DNA of 64,000 nt from Micromonospora coriariae (GCF_900091455.1 NZ_LT607412.1:62001-126000); one strand, 5' to 3'; positions 18,101 to 26,098 are shown, counted from the stretch's first letter. Notes: generated by a model not told the origin, from the letters alone. Program-made: numbers and translations.

Positions 18101-18572
18101 CGATCGCCTGGAGCAGGTCAGCCTGCGCCGCGGTGCCGACCCGGATCGGGCTGTTCTCCACCGGAACGGCCAGGTGGGGTCTGCCGTCGTAGCCGGGCCG
18201 GGTGGCCGGCATCACGTACCCGGACAGCTTGTCGATCATGACATGCCGGTCGTCGACGAGAGTCTCCGCACTGCGGAGCGTCCCCAGCGTGCGGTCGGCT
18301 ATGTGCTTCGCGACGTCCGCGGTGACCTCGAGCCCGGCGTACGACCGGACCAGCCGCAGGTAGCCGGTCCGCCACAGGTCCTGAACCACGTCGAGGGTCA
18401 TCCGGCGGCTCAGGCCCAGCACGTCGGAGAGGCTCGACAGGGTGCTCGCGCCCGCGTGCACCGCCTTGAGGACCACCTGCTCCATCGGGGTCAGCGTCTC
18501 CTGGTAACCCAGTCGGACCCGGATCCTGCCCACGTCACACGGCACGTAGACGGTCAGCTTGTCGCCGCTCAC
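15135..18572 (-). CDS. wHTH protein with two phospholipase-D (HKD) motifs
   Basis: 1145 aa, ATG overlapping the helicase stop by 4 bp. Residues about 25-95 form a winged helix (TPMEQVVLKAVHAGASTLSS, then SDVLGLSRRMTLDVVQDLW). Two complete HxKx4D motifs are present: THAKIVVADDS (H436) followed by VTSWN, and NHAKILLWDDE (H675) followed by VTSFNF. Together they make one PLD active site. The C-terminal 380 residues are helical and unrecognised. PLD proteins include nucleases (Nuc, BfiI, DISARM DrmC) as well as lipases. The helicase neighbour and lack of membrane or signal sequences favour a nuclease, which is inference. Confidence 0.88.
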   Translation of the reverse strand: MSGDKLTVYVPCDVGRIRVRLGYQETLTPMEQVVLKAVHAGASTLSSLSDVLGLSRRMTLDVVQDLWRTGYLRLVRSYAGLEVTADVAKHIADRTLGTLRSAETLVDDRHVMIDKLSGYVMPATRPGYDGRPHLAVPVENSPIRVGTAAQADLLQAIERGLAQEELQQRPDSDQRQIPTRARRVLGAYQAEALTGVGGRRWLPLEIQAAVDPDNDEITVLVIDSRLPETYRSAATAQLTRLVTGRPDDPFVQALRGRLAPGLLAAPTLARAMKRLADQASNAANAPAGQRRRTHNLMADDYRQLRAMIDARTESEVTARVLTGAEHLEVLTDIIRSARIQLVLACPWISYDGLQALLPELRAALERNVRVALLWGINFQANLDPRVSHLLYDTVLRTGARTLVAAVPGEEPDPVPGPDRPGTGPWFLLPDTAVRTHAKIVVADDSCALVTSWNMLSRAVPQHETGVHVTAPAEAGGNGGSQVIRDILRWARTAIPGYRMSQLMFVTEQDFAPFASQRKDPDPDWLPRYPGVPDTPDESDDAAAALAAGMWAEGWQFVARQVAGQVAVRTHPQAAVVIDGEHRRLLWHALRQARERLVITSDRLSGRVVDERMLDALRRAAAREVAVTIRYGRPEEKERLSDGGAISKAPTHAEQSLLDLAAQHPKHLRVIRDDNHAKILLWDDEAIVTSFNFLSFEGTYQAMPAHRQHSEVGLRLSGRAVVDDAARAAGVAVAQAAPGTAVAAAGDDPTFTVAQRILTDVSRGADPAAAIIEHLSLGTISPWDVLDRLAQSAGRPLLRVAAAFCLSGHAASAPPGRRTRWQRWLVEDLWVDGRYREAALLRALADGAFRPSPELALVAAARGLAPYGEVLTATVPAMPGTDGPAVTAILATAVERILMDGDPDVARLLEHHRTRLGPDWQPLAEAVLAYAEASYHRPLPLAQIRSRLDRREELTERTGLWRELDVALERAAHAPLPNMHSTRTLRELFNEAKSGVFAEVASRVRDRDIHELAARLSAAIPTGRDLDRLIDDASRAVDDSKEPIHGDHRRRLIRQLTTITNDVRALVAAYENSGDVGIPPDTDEAMHLDAARALAAVVKQELPGLLAEAEASANPEFRLVREILEGLTVLQEWAELRSDETAGAAV

Positions 18573-21500
18573 ACCAGCACCTCACCGGAGTCGCCGTCCG
18601 CCGGGCCAGGCACCAGGCCGGGCAGATTGCCGTACAGCTCCTCGGCGGGCACCCTGACCCCATAGAGCTCGACGGCGCGGCAGACCTGGGGCCAGAAACC
18701 GGCGCTGCGGGCGTAGTGGTCGAACCGGCCGATCAGCACGAGCTGCCGACGCGCCCGGGAGAACAGGACGTTCACCAGTTGCCGCTGCCCCAGGTGCCCG
18801 AGCCCGGCGCCAGATGCCGCCGCTCCCGAGCGGCCAAGGCGGGCCTGGTCGCGGACGAGAGATACGATCACCATGTCCGCCTCGCGGCCCTGGAACGCGT
18901 GCACGGTCGACAGGTACGGTCGGGCCAGGCCGACGCCCTGCAACAGCCGGATCTGCTCCCGATACGGCGTGAGCACGGCCAGCGGGTCCGGCCCGTAACC
19001 GCCCCTGTTCGCCACCGGGAACGGATCGAGATCCTCCAGCAGTCTCTTGACCAGGGCCGCCTCGCCTGAGTTCGACCAGTGCGGATCGTCGTGACAGGAC
19101 GCGATGCCGGCGGTGTCCAGCCACACCAGCGACTGCTGGTCCAACCGGCGGGGCCGCATCAGCCGCACGGCAGGAATCCGGTTGGTGAAGTCCTCATCGA
19201 TGTGGGTCGCGAGACCGCCCACCGGCAGGCCGTCCGCCGCAAGCACCGCCGGCTGCTCCCCGGCAGGGTAGAAGACGCGACTTACCAACTCGCCGATCGG
19301 CTCACGCATCCGGAACTGCGTCGACATCCGCCGCAACGGCCGCCTCGGGTCGGGCTGTCCCTCAAAGAGGGTGCCGAACAGGTCGAACACCCGCATGTAG
19401 GCGGTCACCTTCTCCGGCGTAATGCCGGCCATCTGGCTGTTCGTGTCGGCCGCGCAGGCGTCCAGGAACCGTTTGAGATCCTGCCGGCGGTGCGCCGGCA
19501 GCTGGAAGTGGTCGCCGATGAGTGTCCAGCGCAGTCCGCGTAGCAGCGGCATGGCCAGCTCGGTCGGCCAGGCCTTCGCGGCCTCCTCCACCACCACCCA
19601 GTTGAACACCGACTCGGTGGTGGGCGACAGCAGCTCCGGCGCGGACGCGGCACAGGTGGCGAAGACCAGGTTGGCGCCCCGGTGCAGGCGGTCAGCCAGC
19701 TCGGGCACGACCCACTCCCCGGACTCCTGCTTCCCGGACAGCATCCTGGACCACTCGTCGAGCACCGCGACCAGTTGCCCGGGCATACCGGGGTCCGGAT
19801 CCCCGGTCAGCCGGTTGACACGGGCCCTGACCTCGGCGGTCAGCCGGACGGCCGCATCGAGCCGCCGCCACGGGCGCACCGCGCGATCGACCCGTTCCTG
19901 GGCGGCCAGACCACGGGTGCTCACCCGCAACGCGAGCGGGCGCATCCGGTCCTCCGTGAGGTGCTGAACCGGCCGCCCCGCGTCGTCCATCTCGCCGAGC
20001 TCCCGCAGCACCCGCACGGCCAGGTTGTCCAGGGCGAAGTTCGACTGGGCCGAGACCAGGATCCGGGCGGTCGGGTCCCGTCTCAGGTAGGCGGCGATGG
20101 CGGCCGCGGCCACCCGGGTCTTACCGGTGCCCGGTGGCCCCTGCACCGCAGAGAGCGGTTCGCACACCAGGATCTCCTGGACCACCTCCTGCCCGCCGCC
20201 CTTCAGGCCGGCGCCTGCGTCCTGCCAGTGGTGCGCGAACGTCCGGATCGTGCGCGGATCGCGCAGGTATCGCTGCAGGTGCGTGGCCCGGTACAGCTCC
20301 ACGCTCGCGGCGCGCTGCCGGTCCAGGCCCTGCTGGCTGCCCCGGTCGTCGGCGGGGCGGACCCAGCCCCGCTCGGGCAGGGGCTGCTCGCCCGGCTTGC
20401 GGCGTAGCCGTACCCGGTCCTGTCCATCCTTGCTCTCGACATAGGCCCGGCTGACCCACCGGCCGGGCTTACCGTTGCGATCCTCCAGGACGTCCACCTC
20501 GGAGTCTCCGTCTTCGTTCTCCAGGTCACCGAGGAACGAGCCGAACTCCGGGCGCAGGGCCGGGGTCGCCGCGTACTTGACGAAGGCCGCCGAGCTGACG
20601 ATGCGGCGCCGGTCGCGCTCCGCGTCGTAGTGGACCAGGACAGTAGAGCGGTCGGTGTGCCCGGCGACCTCGAACGGGTAGGTCCGGGCATCCAGCTCCA
20701 CCTCCTGGAAGTCCAGCAGCCAGTCGATCGCCTCGCGGAAGCTCAGCTCGTCCGGGGAGGCGGTGCTGACCGGCCGGGTCGCCTCGACGAGGACCTTCCA
20801 GGACGGGGCCCGGTCGATCCGGCGAGCCATGTACTCGCGGTCGATGTCGATGGCCCGCAACTCTAGGTCGGGCACCAGCCGTGCCGAGGTCCAATCGAGT
20901 TGCCGCAGCTTCTTCTCGTTCACCGGCAGATCCAGCCGGGCGACGTACCGGATGATCAGCGCCTGCTCGGTGTGCGCCTCCATCGCCCCGTACTCGTCTC
21001 GGGGCCGGTAGTAGTCGCAGAACCAGGCCAGGTCCGTCCCCCGGATCACCTGGGTGGCGGTGCTGGTGCTGGAGCGGACCCCGCGTACGAACGGCTCGGC
21101 TCCGAACGGCGAGTGGGCCATGTAGGCACCGCGCATGTCGGCCGCGATGTAGGCGGCCAGTTCCTCACGCCCGAGCTCGCTCTCCGGATCCTGCTTCACC
21201 AGGCCCCAGCGGTAGATGGTTTCGGAGCTCTCCCGCGGCATGAAGACCATGAGGTGCTTGCGGACGGTGACAGAGCCCTCGATGTCCGTCATGATCCGGT
21301 CGTACGCCCCGCTCAGCCGGCCGAGCACCTCGTCCGCCGACGGCCGGTCGGCCGCCTCGCCCGACAGCATCCCGGCGAGCAGCCCGGCCAGATCCGGTGG
21401 GATCCGGGTGTCGGCCAGCACCGTCTCCCGCAGGTACCGGGCGAACGCCAGGGAGGCCTGGTACCCCTGCTCGGCGGCCTCCCGATCCATCGGGCCGTCC

Positions 21501-22297
21501 GGCCAGGCGGGGCGGCGGTCCGCGGGGAACGGACCGAGGAACCACTCCCAGACGACCGCGGCCAGCCCGTACACGTCCGACTGCGGACTCTCCATCAGGT
21601 TCGCCTCGGTACCGAGCAGGAAGGCCACCCGCTCCGGCGGCGCGTAGGCGAGGTCCCGGCCGAGAACCGCACGCAGCTCACCGGGGTCAGCGGCGCTGTC
21701 CACAGTGGTCCGAAACAGGTCGAGGATCAGTGAGCTGAGCTCGAAACGGGCAAGCCGCAGCCGGGCCCCTTCGTGGACGTCGATGCTGGCCGGCGAAACA
21801 CTGCGGTGGCTGATGCCGAGGAAGTGCAGCTCGGCGAGGCCCTCGGCCAGGGATCGGAACTGCCTGACCGCCTCGGCCCGATGGGTTCGAAAGCGGTCGA
21901 TCTCCTGGGCCCCGGCACACCGCCGGCTGCCCCGGGTCGCGACGAACGCCATGCCGCCCGGCACCTGCACCTGCCGGGTCATCGCGTCGTCCAGGTAGCC
22001 GCCGTCGAGCACCTCGGGCAGCGCCGGATGCGGGATGCCCGAGACCCGCAGCAGCGACCGGACGTCCTGCTCCCAGAGCAGGCCGCCCATCTCCTCGATG
22101 CCGAGGAAGAGCTGGATATCGACCGGGCGCATGGTGCGGTCCAGCAACCGCAGCCGATAGATGCGGCCGGAAGCCAGTTCCTCCGCCTCGATCGGATCGT
22201 CCTCGTCATCGTCGCCCGTGCTGTACGGCCCGAACTCCGCGGTGGGACCACAGAGGAATCGTTTGACGAGCTTTATTGCATTCGCAGTGGACCCCAC
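18569..22297 (-). CDS. Pseudokinase fused to UPF1-like SF1 helicase
   Basis: 1242 aa, GTG start. Residues about 30-340 have a Ser/Thr-kinase-like fold with APPE, SDVYGLAAVVWEW and DRPSADEVL motifs. However, the catalytic loop reads GISHRSVSPASI (H164-R165-S166 instead of HRD) and the DFG position reads RFE (184-186), so it is predicted to be catalytically dead. After a middle region of about 370 residues comes an AAA_11/AAA_12 SF1 helicase: Walker A GPPGTGKT (720-727), Walker B VVVEEAAKAW (E904-E905), motif III LIGDHFQLPAH, STVHAFQGREADMVIVSLV and NVLFSRARRQLVLIGR. It is the first gene of a three-gene operon. The pseudokinase may sense or scaffold while the helicase unwinds RNA or DNA. Confidence 0.9.
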   Translation of the reverse strand: MGSTANAIKLVKRFLCGPTAEFGPYSTGDDDEDDPIEAEELASGRIYRLRLLDRTMRPVDIQLFLGIEEMGGLLWEQDVRSLLRVSGIPHPALPEVLDGGYLDDAMTRQVQVPGGMAFVATRGSRRCAGAQEIDRFRTHRAEAVRQFRSLAEGLAELHFLGISHRSVSPASIDVHEGARLRLARFELSSLILDLFRTTVDSAADPGELRAVLGRDLAYAPPERVAFLLGTEANLMESPQSDVYGLAAVVWEWFLGPFPADRRPAWPDGPMDREAAEQGYQASLAFARYLRETVLADTRIPPDLAGLLAGMLSGEAADRPSADEVLGRLSGAYDRIMTDIEGSVTVRKHLMVFMPRESSETIYRWGLVKQDPESELGREELAAYIAADMRGAYMAHSPFGAEPFVRGVRSSTSTATQVIRGTDLAWFCDYYRPRDEYGAMEAHTEQALIIRYVARLDLPVNEKKLRQLDWTSARLVPDLELRAIDIDREYMARRIDRAPSWKVLVEATRPVSTASPDELSFREAIDWLLDFQEVELDARTYPFEVAGHTDRSTVLVHYDAERDRRRIVSSAAFVKYAATPALRPEFGSFLGDLENEDGDSEVDVLEDRNGKPGRWVSRAYVESKDGQDRVRLRRKPGEQPLPERGWVRPADDRGSQQGLDRQRAASVELYRATHLQRYLRDPRTIRTFAHHWQDAGAGLKGGGQEVVQEILVCEPLSAVQGPPGTGKTRVAAAAIAAYLRRDPTARILVSAQSNFALDNLAVRVLRELGEMDDAGRPVQHLTEDRMRPLALRVSTRGLAAQERVDRAVRPWRRLDAAVRLTAEVRARVNRLTGDPDPGMPGQLVAVLDEWSRMLSGKQESGEWVVPELADRLHRGANLVFATCAASAPELLSPTTESVFNWVVVEEAAKAWPTELAMPLLRGLRWTLIGDHFQLPAHRRQDLKRFLDACAADTNSQMAGITPEKVTAYMRVFDLFGTLFEGQPDPRRPLRRMSTQFRMREPIGELVSRVFYPAGEQPAVLAADGLPVGGLATHIDEDFTNRIPAVRLMRPRRLDQQSLVWLDTAGIASCHDDPHWSNSGEAALVKRLLEDLDPFPVANRGGYGPDPLAVLTPYREQIRLLQGVGLARPYLSTVHAFQGREADMVIVSLVRDQARLGRSGAAASGAGLGHLGQRQLVNVLFSRARRQLVLIGRFDHYARSAGFWPQVCRAVELYGVRVPAEELYGNLPGLVPGPADGDSGEVLV

Positions 22298-22515
22298 ACC
22301 GCCCCCATCCGCTCACGAGTACGGCGAGCGTACGCGTGCTCCCAGTGACTAGACACCCACCACGAGTGCGGATTTCCCGCTGAGTTCGGCACCGCCACAC
22401 AGACGGAAATCAGCGGCGACTCAGGTCGTCGTCCATGTCTTGGGTCAGCCGCACCCGTGTTGAGTCGAGTCCAGAGAGGCCCCGGCTCGCGGGGCCGGAA
22501 ACGGAGTAGATGATC
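22298..22515. promoter_or_regulatory. Divergent promoter region of the candidate system
   Basis: 218 bp between the divergently transcribed helicase operon and the TIR/NDT-S1 gene must hold promoters for both. CCGCTGA (within about 22368-22385) and TCAGCGG (within about 22405-22420) form an inverted repeat. I cannot assign -35/-10 boxes confidently. Confidence 0.45.
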
Positions 22516-23781
22516 ATGAGCGAACTGCACCTCCTGCGCGACGAGCGGCCGATCGAAGGCCGACTGTTCTTCGCCACCCCCTGGGGCAAGAAGGAGCTGC
22601 CCGACGGCAGCGTCTTCGACTTCAACGCGTTCTACGAGAACGAGCTGAAGGCGACGGCCGAGGCAGCCGGCTTTACGCCGGTCCGGGCGGACAACATCTA
22701 CGGCCCGCAATCGGTGATGGGACCGATCTGGCGGGGCATCCAGCAGGCCGAGATCGTCGCCATCGACTTCACCCTACGGAACCCCAACGTGGCGATGGAG
22801 TACATGATGGCGATGCTGATCGGCAAGCGGTGCGTCTACCTGACCCAGGACCCCGACGACATCCCGACCGATGTCCGCGGACGGCTGCGCTACATCCGCT
22901 ACAGCGACCGCTACCAGGATGTCAGCCGGATGCGTGAAGAGCTGCGCAACCAGCTGATCGCCATCCGCTCCGAGCCGGCGGTCGAGATGGCCCTGGTGCC
23001 GATGGCGGCCGGCGGCACCGACCCGGTGCCCGCCACCGTCATCACGGTGACCTCCGAGTTCGCCGTGATCGAGGCGAGCGGCGGTCGGCGGGGCGTGCTC
23101 GGCAACGCCGACGTCGACTACAACCGGATCGTTCCGGACATGACGCGGCTGTACTCGATCGGTACCCGGGTGACCGGTGCCTTCGACGTCGACACCGGCG
23201 GCGGCATGAAGTACACCCTGCTCGCCGGCACCCCGAACCCGTGGCCACGGCTGCGCACCGAGTTCCCCTCCGGCACCACGATCAGCGGCACGGTCCGCCG
23301 GACCCGGGACGGCATCGGGGCGTTCGTCGAGGTCGGGTACGGCATCGACGGCCTGATCCACACCTCCGCACTGGCCGGCCGCACCCTCTCCGCCGGGGAC
23401 CAGGTGGTGGCCAGTGTGATCCGGGTCGACGCCGACCGGCGCCGGATCTCCCTGGCGTTGGACCGGGTGGTCAACGCCGCCGGGCCGCCTACCCCGCTCG
23501 CCGTGCCAGCCGCCGACCTCGGGGCGTTCCGGCTCGGGCAGCGGCTGGAGGCCGAGGTGGTCAAGGTGGTCCGCCAGGGTGACGGCGGATACCTGCTGGT
23601 CCAGCTCCCGGACCGGCGAAAGCCCGCGATGCTGCACTCCTCGGCGATGAGCCCGGAGCTGCGCGAGGGCCTCACGGACGACGACATCGAGGTCGGCGAG
23701 ATCATCGACGTCGAGGTGTTGCGGATCGACACCGTCCGAGACCGCATCACGGTGCGTGACCTGCCGGAGACAGCGTCGTAG
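22516..23781 (+). CDS. TIR/nucleoside-deoxyribosyltransferase-like domain with S1 repeats
   Basis: 421 aa from ATG 22516; GGAG (22503-22506) fits this start better than ATG 22510. Residues about 8-125 match the nucleotide-processing fold related to TIR and nucleoside deoxyribosyltransferases: RLFFATPWG, PVRADNIYGPQSVMGPIW, IVAIDFTLRNPNVAMEYMMA and DIPTDVRGRLRYIRY. E95 in NPNVAMEY is at the position of the catalytic Glu in NDT relatives. Residues about 253-320 (GTTISGTVRRTRDGIGAFVE, then GLIHTSAL) and about 339-415 are S1/OB RNA-binding repeats. A third, degenerate one lies at about 160-240. An NAD- or nucleotide-cleaving effector activated by RNA is plausible but inferred. Confidence 0.82.
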   Translation: MSELHLLRDERPIEGRLFFATPWGKKELPDGSVFDFNAFYENELKATAEAAGFTPVRADNIYGPQSVMGPIWRGIQQAEIVAIDFTLRNPNVAMEYMMAMLIGKRCVYLTQDPDDIPTDVRGRLRYIRYSDRYQDVSRMREELRNQLIAIRSEPAVEMALVPMAAGGTDPVPATVITVTSEFAVIEASGGRRGVLGNADVDYNRIVPDMTRLYSIGTRVTGAFDVDTGGGMKYTLLAGTPNPWPRLRTEFPSGTTISGTVRRTRDGIGAFVEVGYGIDGLIHTSALAGRTLSAGDQVVASVIRVDADRRRISLALDRVVNAAGPPTPLAVPAADLGAFRLGQRLEAEVVKVVRQGDGGYLLVQLPDRRKPAMLHSSAMSPELREGLTDDDIEVGEIIDVEVLRIDTVRDRITVRDLPETAS

Positions 23782-23797
23782 TGACCGGCGCTGTGGT

Positions 23798-23829
23798 GAT
23801 CGCGGGTTGCCGGCTGGCAGCCCGCGATC
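23798..23829. terminator. Strong hairpin after the TIR/NDT-S1 gene
   Basis: GATCGCGGGTTGCC (23798-23811) and GGCAGCCCGCGATC (23816-23829) form a 14-bp stem with one G-U and a GGCT loop, 16 bp after the stop. It probably terminates this gene and may serve the oppositely oriented vapC transcript on its other side. Confidence 0.75.
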
Positions 23830-23936
23830 TCTGTCAGCGGACCGGCGTTGCTCGGAATTGCATTGGCCGACCGGTCCGTGTGCGGGGTTGGGGCTGGACC
23901 TCTGGTCGGCATCAGGCGTTGATGGAGCCCGTTCGA

Positions 23937-24311
23937 TCACACCTTGAGGACGTCCACGTCGTAGAGCGCTATCGACGCGTCGCGGGAGGCCAGGGTCAGA
24001 CTTTCGGTGATCGCCTGGGCCACCAGCATGCGAGCGAACGGATCGCGGTGATGCGGTGGCAGGCGGCCGGCGGCGATGGCGTGGGCGTGGGTCACCGGGA
24101 GTTCGCGGAAGCCCATGTCTCTTACCCGCTCGGCGAGGTCAGGGGGTCCTTGGAGTTTCCCCGCACTCTGTTTGATGGTGATCTCCCACAGGGTGACCGG
24201 GGACAGGAAGATGTCCGGCTCGTGGCGTAGCCGGTCGAGGAACTCGGTGCCGAGGGTCGCGTCGCCGGTGATGGCCAAGAGCGCGACGTGGGTGTCCAGC
24301 AGCAGGGTCAT
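23937..24311 (-). CDS. VapC-type PIN-domain toxin
   Basis: 124 aa. The PIN fold starts MTLLLDTHVALLA (first Asp), has SPVTLWEITIKQSAGKL (conserved Glu) and ends HRDPFARMLVAQAITE (DPF Asp) and LASRDASIALYDV (last acidic residue). The expected product is a Mg-dependent endoribonuclease. It overlaps the antitoxin gene by 4 bp, the usual translational coupling of a toxin-antitoxin pair. Confidence 0.93.
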   Translation of the reverse strand: MTLLLDTHVALLAITGDATLGTEFLDRLRHEPDIFLSPVTLWEITIKQSAGKLQGPPDLAERVRDMGFRELPVTHAHAIAAGRLPPHHRDPFARMLVAQAITESLTLASRDASIALYDVDVLKV

Positions 24312-24562
24312 GCGCCGATGCCGAAGTCGTCGGCGATCTCGGCGTTGGTCTGCGGTGAATCCCAGTCGCCGGTGAGGTCCAGTTGCCCGGCGAGGGAGCC
24401 GACTGCCGTGCGGTTGGCCCGCCGGACCAGCGGCACGACCTTCGCCACCGGCGTGCCGGCCCGGTCGATGATGATCTCCTCGCCCTGTTCCACCCGTTCG
24501 ATGATGCGCGACAGGTGGGTCTTGGCATCATGCATGTTGTAGTGCGCGGCCTCACCCGACAT
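24308..24562 (-). CDS. Phd/YefM-type antitoxin
   Basis: 84 aa. The N-terminal DNA-binding domain has the Phd/YefM signature (YNMHDAKTHLSRIIERVEQG, then EEIIIDRAGTPVAKVVPL). The C-terminal tail, rich in Asp/Asn, is the expected toxin-binding part. It is the first gene of the pair and likely represses the operon together with the PIN toxin. Confidence 0.93.
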   Translation of the reverse strand: MSGEAAHYNMHDAKTHLSRIIERVEQGEEIIIDRAGTPVAKVVPLVRRANRTAVGSLAGQLDLTGDWDSPQTNAEIADDFGIGA

Positions 24563-24907
24563 GGCGCGACCCCCTCGGTTAGCTAGGGGCTTAGTCTATC
24601 CTGCTTGGCCCCGTGCGCCAGCGGTTCGGCTGCTCGGGTCGGGTCGTGGCTGAGGTGTGCCCGAGCGTCCACTGCACCGCCTTTACGTTGGCTCACGTGG
24701 TCACCTGGAAGGCCGCCAGCCTCTTGCGGAACAGATGCGGACCGCTCGGCAGCGGGCAGGGGCGAGTGCCAGTTTGGAAGGGCGAAGGTCCACTCTGACA
24801 CGGACCTGGTGGGCCAGGTCATGGTGGCAAGCGGGTGACCTTTCGTGCCCTCTGGTGACCTCCTCGGTACCGGCTACTGGAAATTTGCGGTTCGTACGAT
24901 GCCGGGT
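24563..24907. other. Gene-free stretch
   Basis: About 345 bp with only short arginine/serine-rich open frames and no recognisable motif. It contains the promoter region of the antitoxin operon at its left end. GGTTAGCTAGGGGCTTAGTC near 24578 is the only AT-richer patch. Confidence 0.45.
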
Positions 24908-25603
24908 TCAGCCGCCGCTCATCGGGTCATCGGCGAGTCCGGACCGTGCCAACGTCTCCGCCCTCATCCGCAGGGTCTGCGCGACCTGTGGGAGGTACTC
25001 GTCCGGCTCGACGACTGCCGCCTCCCGGTAGCCGTCAACCGACGCGTTGAGGTCGGCGAGTGCCTCGCCGTAGCGGCCGAGAGCCGCGAGGCTGTCAGCC
25101 CGCCAGCGTCGAGCACTGGCCAGATAAGCCCTGTGTTCGTGGTCGATCGCCGCCAACGGGATTCGGACCTCGATGGCCTCCGCCCAGGCCGCCACCGCCT
25201 CGGCGTGCCGGCCAGCCATGTGGAATGCGATCGCCTGGTCGTGCAGTGACTTGACCAACTCCGGGCGGTCCGCAGCCATGTCCTGCCATAGCGCGATTTC
25301 TTCGGCCCGGGCGGCGATCTCCTCGTCGTGACGGCCCTGCCGACACAAGCAGTACGACAGTGTCGACAGGCTGCCGGCGAGCCCCTCGCTACTCCCCGGG
25401 TCGAGGTTCCGCAAGCTTCGGCTCACGGCGACCGCCATTCGGTAGGCGGCGGTGGCGTCCTGGAAGCGCCCAACGCGCTCCAGCGCGCGGCCCAGGTTGA
25501 ACGCGGCATTGACGAGCGGCTGGCTGTACCGGCGCGGTGACAGCCACACCCCAGCGCGCAGCAGCGCGACTCGGATCCGCAACGTAATCACGTTACGCAT
25601 CAT
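24908..25603 (-). CDS. Tetratricopeptide-repeat protein
   Basis: 231 aa. At least four TPR-like helical pairs are visible (NAAFNLGRALERVGRFQDAT, STLSYCLCRQGRHDEE, HDQAIAFHMAGRHAEAVAAW, RWRADSLAALGRYGEALADL). There is no enzymatic domain. It resembles the C-terminal TPR tail of large AfsR- or NB-ARC-like regulators, so it could be a fragment of one or a stand-alone scaffold. A small palindrome (CGTAA at 25583-25587, TTACG at 25593-25597) lies within its first codons. Two tandem ATGs (25603, 25600) leave the start ambiguous. Confidence 0.75.
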   Translation of the reverse strand: MMRNVITLRIRVALLRAGVWLSPRRYSQPLVNAAFNLGRALERVGRFQDATAAYRMAVAVSRSLRNLDPGSSEGLAGSLSTLSYCLCRQGRHDEEIAARAEEIALWQDMAADRPELVKSLHDQAIAFHMAGRHAEAVAAWAEAIEVRIPLAAIDHEHRAYLASARRWRADSLAALGRYGEALADLNASVDGYREAAVVEPDEYLPQVAQTLRMRAETLARSGLADDPMSGG

Positions 25604-25747
25604 TCCCGCCGGGTTGGGAACCGGTCAACGCGGCTTGACCCGGGACGACGCACGTGGGGTGGTCCGATCCGACAATGAGCCAATCTCATCGTGATTCGTG
25701 GCTGATCTGGATGTGGTGCAGGACGCGGTTAGCGACTCGGGGTCGCC

Positions 25748-26098
25748 GTGTCACGGCCCTGCTGCTGGGCCGGGCGCCCTCCGACGAGGTACCGGACGTA
25801 CGCATTGACCGACTTCCCGGGTTCCCGGACGTCGCTGCACGTCGGGTGGGTGCTGCTGCTGGCGATGCTGGTCGCGGCCTGGGTGGGGCCCTCGTGGCGC
25901 CCCGGTACGCGGTTGGTCGCCTGGGTGCTCGACGTGGGGCTGACGCTCCTCACCTTCCTACCCACCGGCACGTGGCTCGCGCTGGCCGGGACGCTCGCGC
26001 TGGTCCGCGCCGTCTCGACACTGACGGGGGCGCCGCCGCCGATCTCCGAGGGACGGGCGGGGTTCGGGGCGGAGCCCCGAAGGGCTAACGCCCGCTAG
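25748..26098 (+). CDS. Small membrane protein, uncertain
   Basis: Up to 116 aa. The central part has two or three hydrophobic segments (HVGWVLLLAMLVAAWVG, VLDVGLTLLTFLPTGTWLAL). A shorter start near 25806 (TTG) would remove a poorly supported N-terminus. A perfect 8-bp hairpin (TTCGGGGC 26063-26070, GCCCCGAA 26074-26081) lies inside the last codons, which argues against the annotated C-terminus. No family recognised. Confidence 0.4.
   Translation: MSRPCCWAGRPPTRYRTYALTDFPGSRTSLHVGWVLLLAMLVAAWVGPSWRPGTRLVAWVLDVGLTLLTFLPTGTWLALAGTLALVRAVSTLTGAPPPISEGRAGFGAEPRRANAR

Noticed and set aside
11463..23781. Straight assignment to DISARM
   Set aside because: The helicase is SF1/UPF1-like with a pseudokinase, and DrmB (DUF1998) and a methyltransferase are absent; only the helicase plus PLD theme is shared.
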